A DNA stretch of 64,000 bases from contig NZ_FQWS01000001.1 of the NCBI RefSeq assembly GCF_900129745.1, forward strand, positions 1,426,001 to 1,490,000, written 5' to 3'. Numbering within the stretch: the first letter of the stretch is position 1; the number at the start of each line of letters is the position of its first letter. This document shows positions 41,322 to 50,032 of this stretch, piece after piece. The translations under genes and the position numbers were made by a program. The DNA comes from Winogradskyella jejuensis. GTDB lineage: Bacteria > Bacteroidota > Bacteroidia > Flavobacteriales > Flavobacteriaceae. The notes under the pieces are model-generated. The model worked only from the letters and a program-made list of their open reading frames with translations. It did not search any database and was not told the DNA's origin.

Positions 41322-44300
41322 ATGTATTTAATTTTTGATACCGAAACTACAGGTTTACCCAAGCGTTGGGATGCACCAATTACAGACGTAGACAATTGGC
41401 CACGCGCTATACAAATTGCTTGGCAGTTACATGATGCCATGGGTAATTGTATTGAGCATCAAGACTATCTAATAAAGCCAGATGGTTTTAACATTCCTTA
41501 TGATGCCGAAAAAATTCACGGTATTTCTACGGAGTTAGCGGAAGAGCAAGGTGTTTCTCTAGCTGAGGTTTTAGAGAAGTTTAATGTTGCCATGTCTAAA
41601 ACAAAATTTATTGTTGGACAAAATGTAGGTTTCGATGTTAATGTTATGGGTGCTGAATATGTGCGTGGAGATGTTGCTAATCCATTGCAAGAATTACCTG
41701 TTTTAGATACCTGTACAGAGCATACAGCTGCGTTATGTCAGATTCCTGGAGGTCGTGGCGGAAAGTTTAAATTACCGACACTTACTGAGCTTCATGAGTA
41801 TTTATTTAACCAACCTTTTGCAGAAGCTCATAATGCTACTGCCGATGTTGAAGCAACAACACGTTGTTTTTTAGAACTATTAAGACGAAGAGAATATACT
41901 AAAGAGCAACTCGGTGTTCAGCCCGATTATTTTGAAGAATTTGGACAAGTAAATCCTTCAAAAATTGAAGGTATTGGCTTAAATCATGTTAATCTTAAGC
42001 GAGAAAGTGCAAAAATTAATGCGAGACTTCAAAAGGAGCAAACGGGAGTCATTCCAACAGGGACTAACAAAGAAGCTGCTTCAAAATTAGCTGAAGCAGA
42101 GTTTGTCCATCTGCACAATCATTCGCAATTTTCAATTCTTCAGTCTACAATAAGTATCAAGGATTTGGTTGCTGCGGCAGCAAAGGAAAACATGCCTGCT
42201 GTGGCGCTTACAGACCATGGAAATATGATGGGAGCTTTTCATTTTGTAAGTGCTATTTCTGCGCACAACAAGAGCGTAAAGGCACAGCACGCTGAAGCCG
42301 AAGAAAATGATGAGGAAAAGAAATGTAGAATTATAAAACCAATTATTGGTTGCGAGTTTTTTGTTTGCGAAAATCACGAAGACAAAACCCGAAAAGACAA
42401 TGGTTACCAAATCGTATTATTAGCTAAAAATAAAAATGGCTATCACAATTTAGCAAAACTTTCTTCTGCAGCTTTTACTAATGGCTTTTACTACGTGCCA
42501 AGAATTGATAAAAAGCTTATTGAGCAATACAAAGAAGATTTAATTTGCTTAACAGGAAACCTTTATGGCGAAGTGCCGAGCAAGGTTTTAAATGTTGGAG
42601 AAAAGCAAGCTGAAGAGGCGTTAATTTGGTGGAAAGATACCTTTAAAAACGATTTGTATATCGAATTAATGCGCCACAATCAAGAAGATGAAAATCGTGT
42701 TAATCCTGTATTAATTCAGTTTGCGCAAAAGTACAATGTAAAGCTCGTCGCCACGAATAATACCTATTACGTAGAACAAGAAAACGCCAATGCACACGAT
42801 ATTTTACTCTGCGTAAAAGATGGCGAAAAACAAGCAACACCAATTGGCCGTGGTCGTGGTTACCGTTACGGTTTGCCAAATCAAGAATATTATTTCAAGT
42901 CTTCGGAAGAAATGAAGGCGTTATTCAGAGATATTCCTGAAGCTATTGTGAATATTGAAGAAGTCATCGATAAGGTTGAAGCTTATGAGTTGGCACGAGA
43001 CGTATTGCTTCCTGCTTTTGATATTCCAGATGAATTTGAATTTGATGAAGACAAAGCCGATGGCGGAAAACGAGGTGAAAACGCCTATCTAAAACACCTA
43101 ACTTACGAAGGTGCAAAAAAACGTTATGGAGAAATTACAGACGAAATAAAAGAACGTCTCGATTTTGAACTTTCTGTTATTGAAAACACAGGTTATCCAG
43201 GATATTTCTTAATTGTAGAAGATTTTATTCGTGAAGCTCGTAATATGGACGTTTCCGTTGGTCCAGGTCGTGGTTCGGCAGCAGGTTCTGTAGTCGCGTA
43301 TTGCCTTTGGATAACCAATATAGACCCGATTAAGTACGACTTACTTTTTGAGCGTTTCTTAAATCCAGATCGTGTAAGTATGCCAGATATTGATATCGAT
43401 TTTGATGATGAAGGTCGTGGCCGCGTTATGCAATATGTCATTGATAAATATGGTGCTAATCAAGTGGCTCAGATTATCACTTACGGAACAATGGCTGCAA
43501 AATCCTCGATTAGAGATACAGCGCGCGTGTTAGATTTACCGCTTAACGAAGCCGACCATATAGCCAAGCTAATTCCTAATATGTCTAAGCTAGGTAAGAT
43601 TTTTGGGAAAAGTGAAAAGGAACTGGCTAGTAAATTCCGTGCAGAGGAATTAGATAAGGTTAACCAATTGCTTAACATATCCGATGGCGAAGATTTACAG
43701 GCCGAAACCGTTAATCAAGCAAGAGTTTTAGAAGGCTCCGTAAGAAATACAGGAATTCATGCCTGCGGTGTTATTATAACGCCTGGAGATATTACTAATT
43801 ACGTTCCGGTCGCCACAGCCAAAGATTCCGATTTATACGTTACGCAATTTGATAACTCAGTCGTGGAAAGTGCCGGATTATTAAAAATGGATTTTTTGGG
43901 ATTAAAAACCTTGACGCTTATCAAAGACACGGTAAAAATCGTTAAGGCAAAGCATGGGATTACACTCGACCCAGAAAATTTTCCGTTAGATGATGAAGAG
44001 ACTTATGCGCTTTTCCAACGTGGTGAAACGGTTGGGATTTTTCAGTACGAATCGCCTGGAATGCAAAAACATATGAAGCATCTTAAACCAACAGTTTTTG
44101 ATGATTTAATTGCAATGAATGCCTTGTATCGTCCAGGTCCAATGGAATACATTCCAAGTTTTATTCGCCGTAAACATGGTGAAGAAGATATTATCTACGA
44201 TTTACCAGAAACTGAAGAATACTTAAAAGAAACTTACGGAATTACGGTTTACCAAGAGCAAGTGATGTTGTTGTCTCAAAAATTGGCAGATTTTACCAAA

Positions 44301-45707
44301 GGTGAAGCGGATGTTCTTCGTAAAGCCATGGGTAAAAAGCAGAAAGCGGTTTTGGATAAGATGAAACCAAAATTTATTTCGCAAGCTGCAGCCAAAGGCA
44401 TGGATGAGAAAAAGCTAGAAAAAATCTGGAAAGATTGGGAAGCTTTTGCGAGTTATGCTTTTAACAAGTCGCACTCCACATGTTATGCTTGGATTGCCTA
44501 CCAAACGGCGTATCTAAAAGCACATTATCCTGCAGAATATATGGCAGCGGTTTTGAGTAATAACATGAATGATATCAAGTCTGTTACCTTCTTTATGGAA
44601 GAGTGTAAGCGTATGCGTTTGCCGGTACTTGGGCCTAGTGTTAATGAGAGTTATTATAAATTCTCAGTAAATAAAGATAATGCTGTGCGCTTTGGTATGG
44701 GTGCCATAAAAGGTGTTGGTCATGGCGCCGTTAAAACCATTGTCGAAAATCGAAAAAAAGATGGTAATTACAAATCTATCTTCGATTTGGCAAAGCGTAT
44801 AGATTTAAGAGCAGCTAATAAAAAATCTTTTGAAGGTTTAGCAAATGCTGGCGGTTTCGATTGTTTTGAAGATACACACCGCGCACAATATTTCGCTCAT
44901 GATGGAGATGGCATTACATTCCTTGAGAAAGCTATGAAATACGGTGCTAAACATCAAGAAAACGAAAACTCTGCACAAGTAAGTTTGTTTGGTGAGGCTA
45001 GTGGTGTTGAGATTGCTGAGCCACAAGTTCCACCATGTGAAGATTGGGGAACAATGGAAAAATTATCTCGTGAAAAAGAAGTCGTTGGGATATATATTTC
45101 AGGACATCCTTTAGATGATTTTAAAATTGAAATGAAAAGTTTTTGCAACGGTGTTATCGCAGATTTTAATGATTTGGATAAAATGATTAATCAAAATATA
45201 AAGTTTGGCGGCGTAGTCACCGAAGTGCAACACCGAATAAGCAAACAAGGTAAAGGTTGGGCAATGTTTACGATTGAAGATTATTCAGATAGTTTTGAGT
45301 TTCGGATTTTTGGCGAAGATTACTTAAAGTTTCGTCATTTTTTAGTTCAAAATTCTTTTGTGCATGTACAAGCTTTTGTGAAAGAAGGTTGGGTCAATAG
45401 AGAAACGGGTAAAAAAGGAGAGCCGCGTATTCAGTTTAATAACTTTCAGTTATTACACGATGTTATGGATACTTATGCTAAAAAATTATCTATACAGTTA
45501 GACATTCGAGATTTAAAGGAAAACACAGTCAGTGAACTTGAGAGTCTTTTTAGAATGCATAATGGAAATAATCAACTCAGCTTTATAGTATACGATAGTG
45601 AAGACAAAATAAAGTTGAATATGCCAAGCCGAAAGCAAAAGGTGAAAATTTCGCAAGAGTTATTGAATACGTTGACGGATAGTGACATTAAATATAAGTT
45701 GAATTGA
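41322..45707 (+). CDS. dnaE: DNA polymerase III alpha subunit with fused exonuclease
   Basis: Replicative polymerase of 1461 residues. An N-terminal DEDD 3'-5' exonuclease domain (about 1-190; first acidic motif FDTETTGLP with Asp6 and Glu8) is fused in front of the standard subunit: PHP domain (about 263-, HLHNHSQFSILQ), palm/fingers with the catalytic PDIDIDFDD near 688-696, beta-clamp binding region, and a C-terminal OB fold. In E. coli proofreading is the separate DnaQ protein. The fusion is a feature of flavobacterial DnaE as I know it. trxA follows. Confidence 0.96.
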   Translation: MYLIFDTETTGLPKRWDAPITDVDNWPRAIQIAWQLHDAMGNCIEHQDYLIKPDGFNIPYDAEKIHGISTELAEEQGVSLAEVLEKFNVAMSKTKFIVGQNVGFDVNVMGAEYVRGDVANPLQELPVLDTCTEHTAALCQIPGGRGGKFKLPTLTELHEYLFNQPFAEAHNATADVEATTRCFLELLRRREYTKEQLGVQPDYFEEFGQVNPSKIEGIGLNHVNLKRESAKINARLQKEQTGVIPTGTNKEAASKLAEAEFVHLHNHSQFSILQSTISIKDLVAAAAKENMPAVALTDHGNMMGAFHFVSAISAHNKSVKAQHAEAEENDEEKKCRIIKPIIGCEFFVCENHEDKTRKDNGYQIVLLAKNKNGYHNLAKLSSAAFTNGFYYVPRIDKKLIEQYKEDLICLTGNLYGEVPSKVLNVGEKQAEEALIWWKDTFKNDLYIELMRHNQEDENRVNPVLIQFAQKYNVKLVATNNTYYVEQENANAHDILLCVKDGEKQATPIGRGRGYRYGLPNQEYYFKSSEEMKALFRDIPEAIVNIEEVIDKVEAYELARDVLLPAFDIPDEFEFDEDKADGGKRGENAYLKHLTYEGAKKRYGEITDEIKERLDFELSVIENTGYPGYFLIVEDFIREARNMDVSVGPGRGSAAGSVVAYCLWITNIDPIKYDLLFERFLNPDRVSMPDIDIDFDDEGRGRVMQYVIDKYGANQVAQIITYGTMAAKSSIRDTARVLDLPLNEADHIAKLIPNMSKLGKIFGKSEKELASKFRAEELDKVNQLLNISDGEDLQAETVNQARVLEGSVRNTGIHACGVIITPGDITNYVPVATAKDSDLYVTQFDNSVVESAGLLKMDFLGLKTLTLIKDTVKIVKAKHGITLDPENFPLDDEETYALFQRGETVGIFQYESPGMQKHMKHLKPTVFDDLIAMNALYRPGPMEYIPSFIRRKHGEEDIIYDLPETEEYLKETYGITVYQEQVMLLSQKLADFTKGEADVLRKAMGKKQKAVLDKMKPKFISQAAAKGMDEKKLEKIWKDWEAFASYAFNKSHSTCYAWIAYQTAYLKAHYPAEYMAAVLSNNMNDIKSVTFFMEECKRMRLPVLGPSVNESYYKFSVNKDNAVRFGMGAIKGVGHGAVKTIVENRKKDGNYKSIFDLAKRIDLRAANKKSFEGLANAGGFDCFEDTHRAQYFAHDGDGITFLEKAMKYGAKHQENENSAQVSLFGEASGVEIAEPQVPPCEDWGTMEKLSREKEVVGIYISGHPLDDFKIEMKSFCNGVIADFNDLDKMINQNIKFGGVVTEVQHRISKQGKGWAMFTIEDYSDSFEFRIFGEDYLKFRHFLVQNSFVHVQAFVKEGWVNRETGKKGEPRIQFNNFQLLHDVMDTYAKKLSIQLDIRDLKENTVSELESLFRMHNGNNQLSFIVYDSEDKIKLNMPSRKQKVKISQELLNTLTDSDIKYKLN

Positions 45708-45788
45708 TATCGAATAATAATAATTCAAAACAATATAATCATAGCCAAATCAAATACTATGATTGTAAGGTTTGGCAGAATTTTTGAC

Positions 45789-45796
45789 TAATTTTG
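45789..45796 (+). promoter_or_regulatory. Bacteroidota -7 element before trxA
   Basis: TAATTTTG fits TAnnTTTG, 39 bases before the ATG at 45836. A TTG at 45764-45766 gives a 22-base spacer. Confidence 0.5.
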
Positions 45797-45835
45797 TATA
45801 TCAAATTAAAGTAGAATACAATTAAACTAAATATT

Positions 45836-46153
45836 ATGGCATTAGAAATAACAGATGCAACTTTTGAAGAGCAAGTATTAAATAGCGACAAGCCAGTAAT
45901 GGTAGATTTTTGGGCAGCATGGTGCGGACCTTGTCGTATGGTTGGACCAATCATTGATGAGATAAGCAATGAATACGACGGAAAAGCTGTTGTTGGTAAG
46001 GTAGATGTAGATGCTAACCAAGAGTTTGCTGCAAAATATGGTGTAAGGAATATTCCAACAGTTTTAGTTTTTAAAGATGGAGAAGTTGTTGGTCGCCAAG
46101 TAGGTGTTGCACCAAAGAATGCTTATGCTGAAGCCTTAGACGCTTTATTGTAA
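45836..46153 (+). CDS. trxA: Thioredoxin
   Basis: A 105-residue classical thioredoxin with the active site WCGPC at 29-33 and the cis-proline in IPTVLVFKDGE. It reduces disulfides in cytoplasmic proteins such as ribonucleotide reductase. No signal peptide. It lies between dnaE and the DUF58 gene, an order common in flavobacteria, and has its own terminator. Confidence 0.97.
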   Translation: MALEITDATFEEQVLNSDKPVMVDFWAAWCGPCRMVGPIIDEISNEYDGKAVVGKVDVDANQEFAAKYGVRNIPTVLVFKDGEVVGRQVGVAPKNAYAEALDALL

Positions 46154-46177
46154 ACTCAATACTCTAAAAGAATTGAT

Positions 46178-46208
46178 AAAAGGTTTGTCTGTATGGCAAA
46201 CCTTTTTT
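46178..46208 (+). terminator. Terminator after trxA
   Basis: A 10-bp perfect stem (AAAAGGTTTG / CAAACCTTTT) with loop TCTGTATGG, followed by T. Confidence 0.88.
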
Positions 46209-46222
46209 AGTTTCGGTAACTC

Positions 46223-47152
46223 ATGGATTTAAGAAAAGAATTAAATAAAGCAGGTGGTTTTAAAAACCTTGAATTGTTAGCCAAACAAGTGGTTGAAGGT
46301 TTCATTGCGGGTATGCATAAAAGTCCGTTTCATGGATTTTCTGCAGAGTTTGCTGAACACAAAATTTACAATCAAGGCGAAAGTACAAAGCATATCGATT
46401 GGAAGCTCTATGCTAAAACCGATAGATTGTATACAAAGCGTTATGACGAAGAAACAAATCTCCGCTGTCATCTTATTGTAGACAGTAGTGCGTCAATGCA
46501 TTACCCTGAGTCAGCAGGTTCCACAATAGATAATTTGAATAAAATTTCCTTCTCAGCTTTAGCTGCGGCATCCTTAATGAATATCTTAAAAAAACAGCGA
46601 GATGCAGTCGGCTTAAGTTTATATAGCGATGGTTACGATTTTTATGCACCAGAGAAAGGGAGTGAGCGTCATCATCAAATGTTATTAGGTAAGTTAAGCG
46701 AAGCGGCAATCAATAAAAAAGAAACTAAAACTACAGAAACCTATAAGTATTTACATCAGATTGCAGAGAAAATTCATCGTCGCTCGTTGATTTTTGTATT
46801 TACAGATATGTTTCAAACTTCGGAAGAAGATGAAAAGATTTTCGAAGCGCTTAGACACTTAAAACATAATAAGCATGAAGTCGTGGTTTTTCATGTGTTT
46901 GATAAAGAAAAGGAACTAACTTTTAATTTTGATAATAGACCAAAACGATTTGTAGATGTAGAAACTGGAGAAACCATAGATTTATACCCAGATACGATTA
47001 AAGAGAACTACGAAACAAGCGTAAAAACATATTTTAAAAACTTGAAATTACGTTGCGGACAATACCGTATTAAATACGTTGAAGCCGATATTAATAAGGG
47101 CTTTGATAGTATTTTAACTACATATATGATTGAGCGGCAAAAATTTGCTTAA
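46223..47152 (+). CDS. DUF58 protein with vWA-like fold
   Basis: The 309-residue protein is a DUF58 member. It has the family motif KHIDWKLYAKTDRLYTKRY (about 58-76), a MIDAS-like metal site DSSASM (about 88-93) and IFVFTDMF further on. DUF58 proteins usually work next to MoxR ATPases as part of a metal-dependent assembly complex; no moxR is beside it here. No membrane segment. Its 3' end is followed by tRNA-Asp. Confidence 0.88.
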   Translation: MDLRKELNKAGGFKNLELLAKQVVEGFIAGMHKSPFHGFSAEFAEHKIYNQGESTKHIDWKLYAKTDRLYTKRYDEETNLRCHLIVDSSASMHYPESAGSTIDNLNKISFSALAAASLMNILKKQRDAVGLSLYSDGYDFYAPEKGSERHHQMLLGKLSEAAINKKETKTTETYKYLHQIAEKIHRRSLIFVFTDMFQTSEEDEKIFEALRHLKHNKHEVVVFHVFDKEKELTFNFDNRPKRFVDVETGETIDLYPDTIKENYETSVKTYFKNLKLRCGQYRIKYVEADINKGFDSILTTYMIERQKFA

Positions 47153-47227
47153 ATAAAGTGATATTTTTTCTTTTTTTATTTGCGGAATTAAAAATGCAGT
47201 GTATATTTGCCCTCGCAATTAAGCAAC

Positions 47228-47301
47228 GGTCTGGTAGTTCAGTTGGTTAGAATATCTGCCTGTCACGCAGGGGGTCGCGGGTTCGAGTCCCGTCCAGACC
47301 G
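47228..47301 (+). tRNA. tRNA-Asp (anticodon GTC)
   Basis: A 74-base cloverleaf: acceptor GGTCTGG / CCAGACC, D-arm GTTCAGTTGGTTAGAAT, anticodon stem TCTGC / GCAGG with loop CTGTCAC (anticodon GTC at 47262-47264), and T-arm GCGGG-TTCGAGT-CCCGT. Discriminator base is G. No CCA is encoded. It reads GAC and, by wobble, GAT codons. A strong terminator follows. Confidence 0.97.
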
Positions 47302-47312
47302 CAAAATTGCCC

Positions 47313-47338
47313 AAGCTCTAAGAGATTAGAGCTTTTTT
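47313..47338 (+). terminator. Terminator after tRNA-Asp
   Basis: A 9-bp perfect stem (AAGCTCTAA / TTAGAGCTT) with a GAGA loop and a T-run. Confidence 0.93.
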
Positions 47339-47361
47339 TGGCAATAAAAGTGTTGTGTTGT

Positions 47362-47410
47362 TCTAGGAGAAATCCTAGAGTAGTTGTAAGATTCCTAAGA
47401 AAATTAGGAA
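47362..47410 (+). repeat. Two consecutive GAAA-loop hairpins
   Basis: TCTAGGA-GAAA-TCCTAGA (47362-47379) is followed by TTCCTAA-GAAAA-TTAGGAA (47392-47410). Both are perfect 7-bp stems with similar loops. They lie in a non-coding gap after the tRNA terminator and before a further terminator, so they may be part of a small RNA. Confidence 0.5.
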
Positions 47411-47422
47411 ATTACCAATGAG

Positions 47423-47464
47423 AAGCTTTCCTTTTTTCTGTTTAGAAAATCGGAATGCTTTTTT
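47423..47464 (+). terminator. Second terminator-like hairpin after tRNA-Asp
   Basis: AAGC-T-TTCC ... TTTTCT-GTTT-AGAAAA ... GGAA-T-GCTT is a long hairpin with one T/T mismatch and a small internal loop, ending in a T-run. It could end a transcript that covers the two hairpins upstream of it. Confidence 0.65.
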
Positions 47465-47516
47465 GTTTTATGACTGTTTTTCAAAAGAAATAAAGCGCTT
47501 AATCGATAAAATAATA

Positions 47517-47534
47517 CATTTAATCGATTAAATG
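47517..47534. promoter_or_regulatory. 18-bp perfect palindrome with a nearby half-site
   Basis: CATTTAATCGATTAAATG is fully self-complementary. The half-site TTAATCGAT occurs again at 47499-47507, 21 bases from the copy inside the palindrome (47520), two turns of the helix. Candidate operator in front of the peptide and kinase genes. Confidence 0.5.
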
Positions 47535-47622
47535 ACTATTGAAGCCAATTTTTCCTTTCATTTGTTGTCCTCTTTGATAAAGCCCTAAATCACTTATCAA
47601 GAATCTATATTAATCCATTGAC

Positions 47623-47648
47623 GCTTTTACATGTACGTAAAGGCTTTT
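47623..47648 (+). promoter_or_regulatory. Terminator-like hairpin upstream of the 55-residue peptide
   Basis: GCTTTTAC-ATGTAC-GTAAAGGC (one G-T pair) is followed by TTTTCTT. It overlaps the left arm of the next inverted repeat by three bases, so the two structures may exclude each other. Confidence 0.45.
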
Positions 47649-47698
47649 CTTATTTAGTACGCTATTAAAAACTAAAACGTAATAAACTAAATAAGAAA
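47646..47698 (+). promoter_or_regulatory. Long inverted repeat in the leader of the 55-residue peptide gene
   Basis: Arms TTTCTTATTTAGT (47646-47658) and ACTAAATAAGAAA (47686-47698) pair perfectly over 13 bp, with a further TATTA / TAATA pair inside. The right arm ends three bases before the ATG at 47702 and would sequester the ribosome-binding region. Confidence 0.6.
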
Positions 47699-47701
47699 CT
47701 T

Positions 47702-47869
47702 ATGAAAGCTTTAAAAATCTCCCTGCTTTTAATTGCTGTTGTTGTATTAACTGTATCAGTTGTATCTAAGGATAACGCTGTGCAAGATGAGACTAACACT
47801 TACAAAGAGTATAATTCTAATAAATTAGTTTTAGGAAAGAAAAAGAGAAAGCTACAGGCTGCAGGGTAA
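47702..47869 (+). CDS. 55-residue predicted secreted basic peptide
   Basis: The small ORF encodes 55 residues: a Leu/Val-rich hydrophobic segment (about 4-21, MKALKISLLLIAVVV) followed by KDNAVQDET and a basic tail with GKKKRK. It resembles a secreted or membrane-anchored peptide. It is isolated by an upstream inverted repeat and its own downstream terminator, so it forms a separate transcription unit just before a TPR sensor kinase. I know no family for it. A similar small protein is at 5560. Evidence for coding is its ATG, clean signal pattern and context. Confidence 0.6.
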   Translation: MKALKISLLLIAVVVLTVSVVSKDNAVQDETNTYKEYNSNKLVLGKKKRKLQAAG

Positions 47870-47895
47870 TTTATCCAATCTTATAATTTCAAAAT

Positions 47896-47925
47896 AGTCC
47901 TTTCCTTAATTGGAGAAGGGCTTTT
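47896..47925 (+). terminator. Terminator after the 55-residue peptide gene
   Basis: Stem AGTCCTTTCC / GGAGAAGGGCT with a single G bulge and one G-T pair, loop TTAATT, then TTTTCT. It separates the peptide from the kinase gene. Confidence 0.75.
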
Positions 47926-47961
47926 CTCGTTTATTTATATGAAACTATATCCTTTTTTATA

Positions 47962-47969
47962 TATTTTTG
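47962..47969 (+). promoter_or_regulatory. Bacteroidota -7 element before the TPR kinase
   Basis: TATTTTTG fits TAnnTTTG, 17 bases before the TTG start at 47987. No clear -33 element. Confidence 0.45.
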
Positions 47970-47986
47970 AATAAACACCAAATTAT

Positions 47987-50014
47987 TTGAAAAAATTTCT
48001 CTTTATTTCTTTAATTCTAATTGTTTTATTCAAGAACCAATTTTATGCTCAAGATAAAGAAATACTCGACTCAATAAATAAAAATTATTGGTTGACTAAA
48101 GATGATAATCTTGACGTTAAAGACAGGCTGAAGTTCGCAATAGAAGCTAAAAAATACGCAGACAGATTTGATGTTGATTCAATACAGCTTAGGGTGCAAA
48201 GGCAATTGGCTCTAATGTTTTTTTTAAATGAGAATTATGACTCTTTTGTAAATATAAATAAAGAAAATTTAGAATTAGCTTCAGAATTAAATGATTCCTC
48301 TGCAATAAGAGTTGCAGGCAAAAATCTGGGTTCATATTATTTGTATATAGAGCAGAACGATAATTCTTATTATTATTATTCAAAAGCACTTGATTATTTT
48401 AAGGGTAATAGTATAAATATTGAAAAGGCAGAAATACTACTCGCGTTAGCAGATATTCAACAAGAAGAAAAAGCATATAATGGAGCTGAAGAAGATGCAA
48501 TTAGTGCAATTAAAATTTTAAATCTACTTCCAAAATCTGAGCAAGTACTTGAAACCTACTGGAGTCTTTACAATATATTAGGCTTTATCTCGGAGAATAC
48601 ACTTAATAAAGAAAAGACTCTTGAATATCACGATAAATCAATTTCATTTTCTAAAGAAATGGAAGACGGGTTTCTTTACGAAATAGCTTCTATTAATAAT
48701 AAAGCAAATGCTTATCGAACATTTGGTGAGTACGAAAGAGCTTTAGAATTATATCAAAGTCTTTTGGAATTAAAACCAAAATACCAAGAAGAGGAACTAG
48801 ACTTTTACCCTACTTTATTAATAAATATTGCAAAAACGAAGTTAGAATCTGGAGATTACAAATTTAGCCAAACTGAAAGTTTTCTGAAAGAAGCTTATCA
48901 ATCATGTGTAGATATCGATTATCAGAATGGCATTATGGCTGCCTCCTTAGAACTAACACGATTATATTTAAAACATAATAAGCTTGATTTAGCAAGAAAG
49001 TATGGCAACGAAACCTTAAAAAAATCTAACGAAGTCTCTAATAACGAATATAAAATGGGTGCTTTATTGGAGCTTTCTTATTTATATGAAGATGAAAAAG
49101 GAAAGGACTATTTAAGACAACATATTAGGCTTCAGGACAGTCTTCAAAAAGAAGAGCGATTAGTTAGTAATAAGTTTGCTCGTGTAAAATTTGACACCGA
49201 CCAAATTGAAGCTCAGAATGAACAAATATCAAAAGAGAACTTTTATTTATTACTTCTCTCAGCTGGTCTTTTACTAACAGGGACTCTAGTTTATATTATA
49301 TTATCTCAGCGTGCTAAAAATAAAGAATTAAGATTAGTACAAGAACAACAAAAGGCAAACGAAGAGATTTATAATCTTATGCTTGGTCAACAAGATAAAG
49401 TAGAAGAAGCTCGTGCTCAAGAAAAGATAAGGGTATCTAAAGAACTTCATGATGGAGTTCTCGGTCGACTTTTTGGTGCCAGATTAAGTCTAGACAGTCT
49501 TAATTTCTCAGAAGGTAAAGAGGCTATGATGAATAGAGCTAATTACATCGGTCAGCTAAAAACTATAGAAGACGATATCCGAAAAATATCTCACGAAATG
49601 AATACGGATTTTGTGTCGGGTTCTGGATTTATGGATATCGTTTCAGAACTTATAGAAAACCAAACAAAGGCCTACGGATTAACTTATAGTTTTAATTATA
49701 CAGATGATTTTAGTTGGGAGTTTGTGCCTAACAAAACCAAAATAAATATTTACAGAATTTTACAAGAGTCCATGCAAAATATCTATAAGCATGCAGAAGC
49801 TAAACATGTTAAAATTGATATTTTAAGAAAGAAAGATGAGATAAATATCTACATTGTAGATGACGGTAAAGGTTTCGATACTTCTAAATCAAAAAAAGGT
49901 ATTGGACTTAAAAATATGGCATCCCGTGTTTCTGATATTGATGGAAAAATTTCATACAGATCTCAATTAGGAAAAGGCACTTCTGTAAAAGTTAAAATCC
50001 CCTACAAAATTTAA
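47987..50014 (+). CDS. TPR-sensor histidine kinase (NarL type)
   Basis: A 675-residue kinase: signal peptide (about 1-21, ending FYA-QD), a large periplasmic region of TPR repeats (about 40-390), one membrane helix (about 415-436, YLLLLSAGLLLTG), a coiled coil, the HisKA_3 domain with phosphoacceptor His488 (VSKELHDGVLGRLFG), and HATPase (ESMQNIYKHAEA, DDGKGFD, GIGLKNMASR). The start is TTG at 47987; it yields a good signal peptide. TPR sensors bind peptides or proteins. The response regulator gene starts 18 bases after this gene. Confidence 0.93.
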   Translation: MKKFLFISLILIVLFKNQFYAQDKEILDSINKNYWLTKDDNLDVKDRLKFAIEAKKYADRFDVDSIQLRVQRQLALMFFLNENYDSFVNINKENLELASELNDSSAIRVAGKNLGSYYLYIEQNDNSYYYYSKALDYFKGNSINIEKAEILLALADIQQEEKAYNGAEEDAISAIKILNLLPKSEQVLETYWSLYNILGFISENTLNKEKTLEYHDKSISFSKEMEDGFLYEIASINNKANAYRTFGEYERALELYQSLLELKPKYQEEELDFYPTLLINIAKTKLESGDYKFSQTESFLKEAYQSCVDIDYQNGIMAASLELTRLYLKHNKLDLARKYGNETLKKSNEVSNNEYKMGALLELSYLYEDEKGKDYLRQHIRLQDSLQKEERLVSNKFARVKFDTDQIEAQNEQISKENFYLLLLSAGLLLTGTLVYIILSQRAKNKELRLVQEQQKANEEIYNLMLGQQDKVEEARAQEKIRVSKELHDGVLGRLFGARLSLDSLNFSEGKEAMMNRANYIGQLKTIEDDIRKISHEMNTDFVSGSGFMDIVSELIENQTKAYGLTYSFNYTDDFSWEFVPNKTKINIYRILQESMQNIYKHAEAKHVKIDILRKKDEINIYIVDDGKGFDTSKSKKGIGLKNMASRVSDIDGKISYRSQLGKGTSVKVKIPYKI

Positions 50015-50032
50015 TTAACCTACTAACCAATA

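Noticed and set aside
47302..47701. Further tRNA or rRNA genes in the long gap after tRNA-Asp
   Set aside because: No second cloverleaf or rRNA-like sequence could be found; the gap holds only hairpins, palindromes and a terminator.
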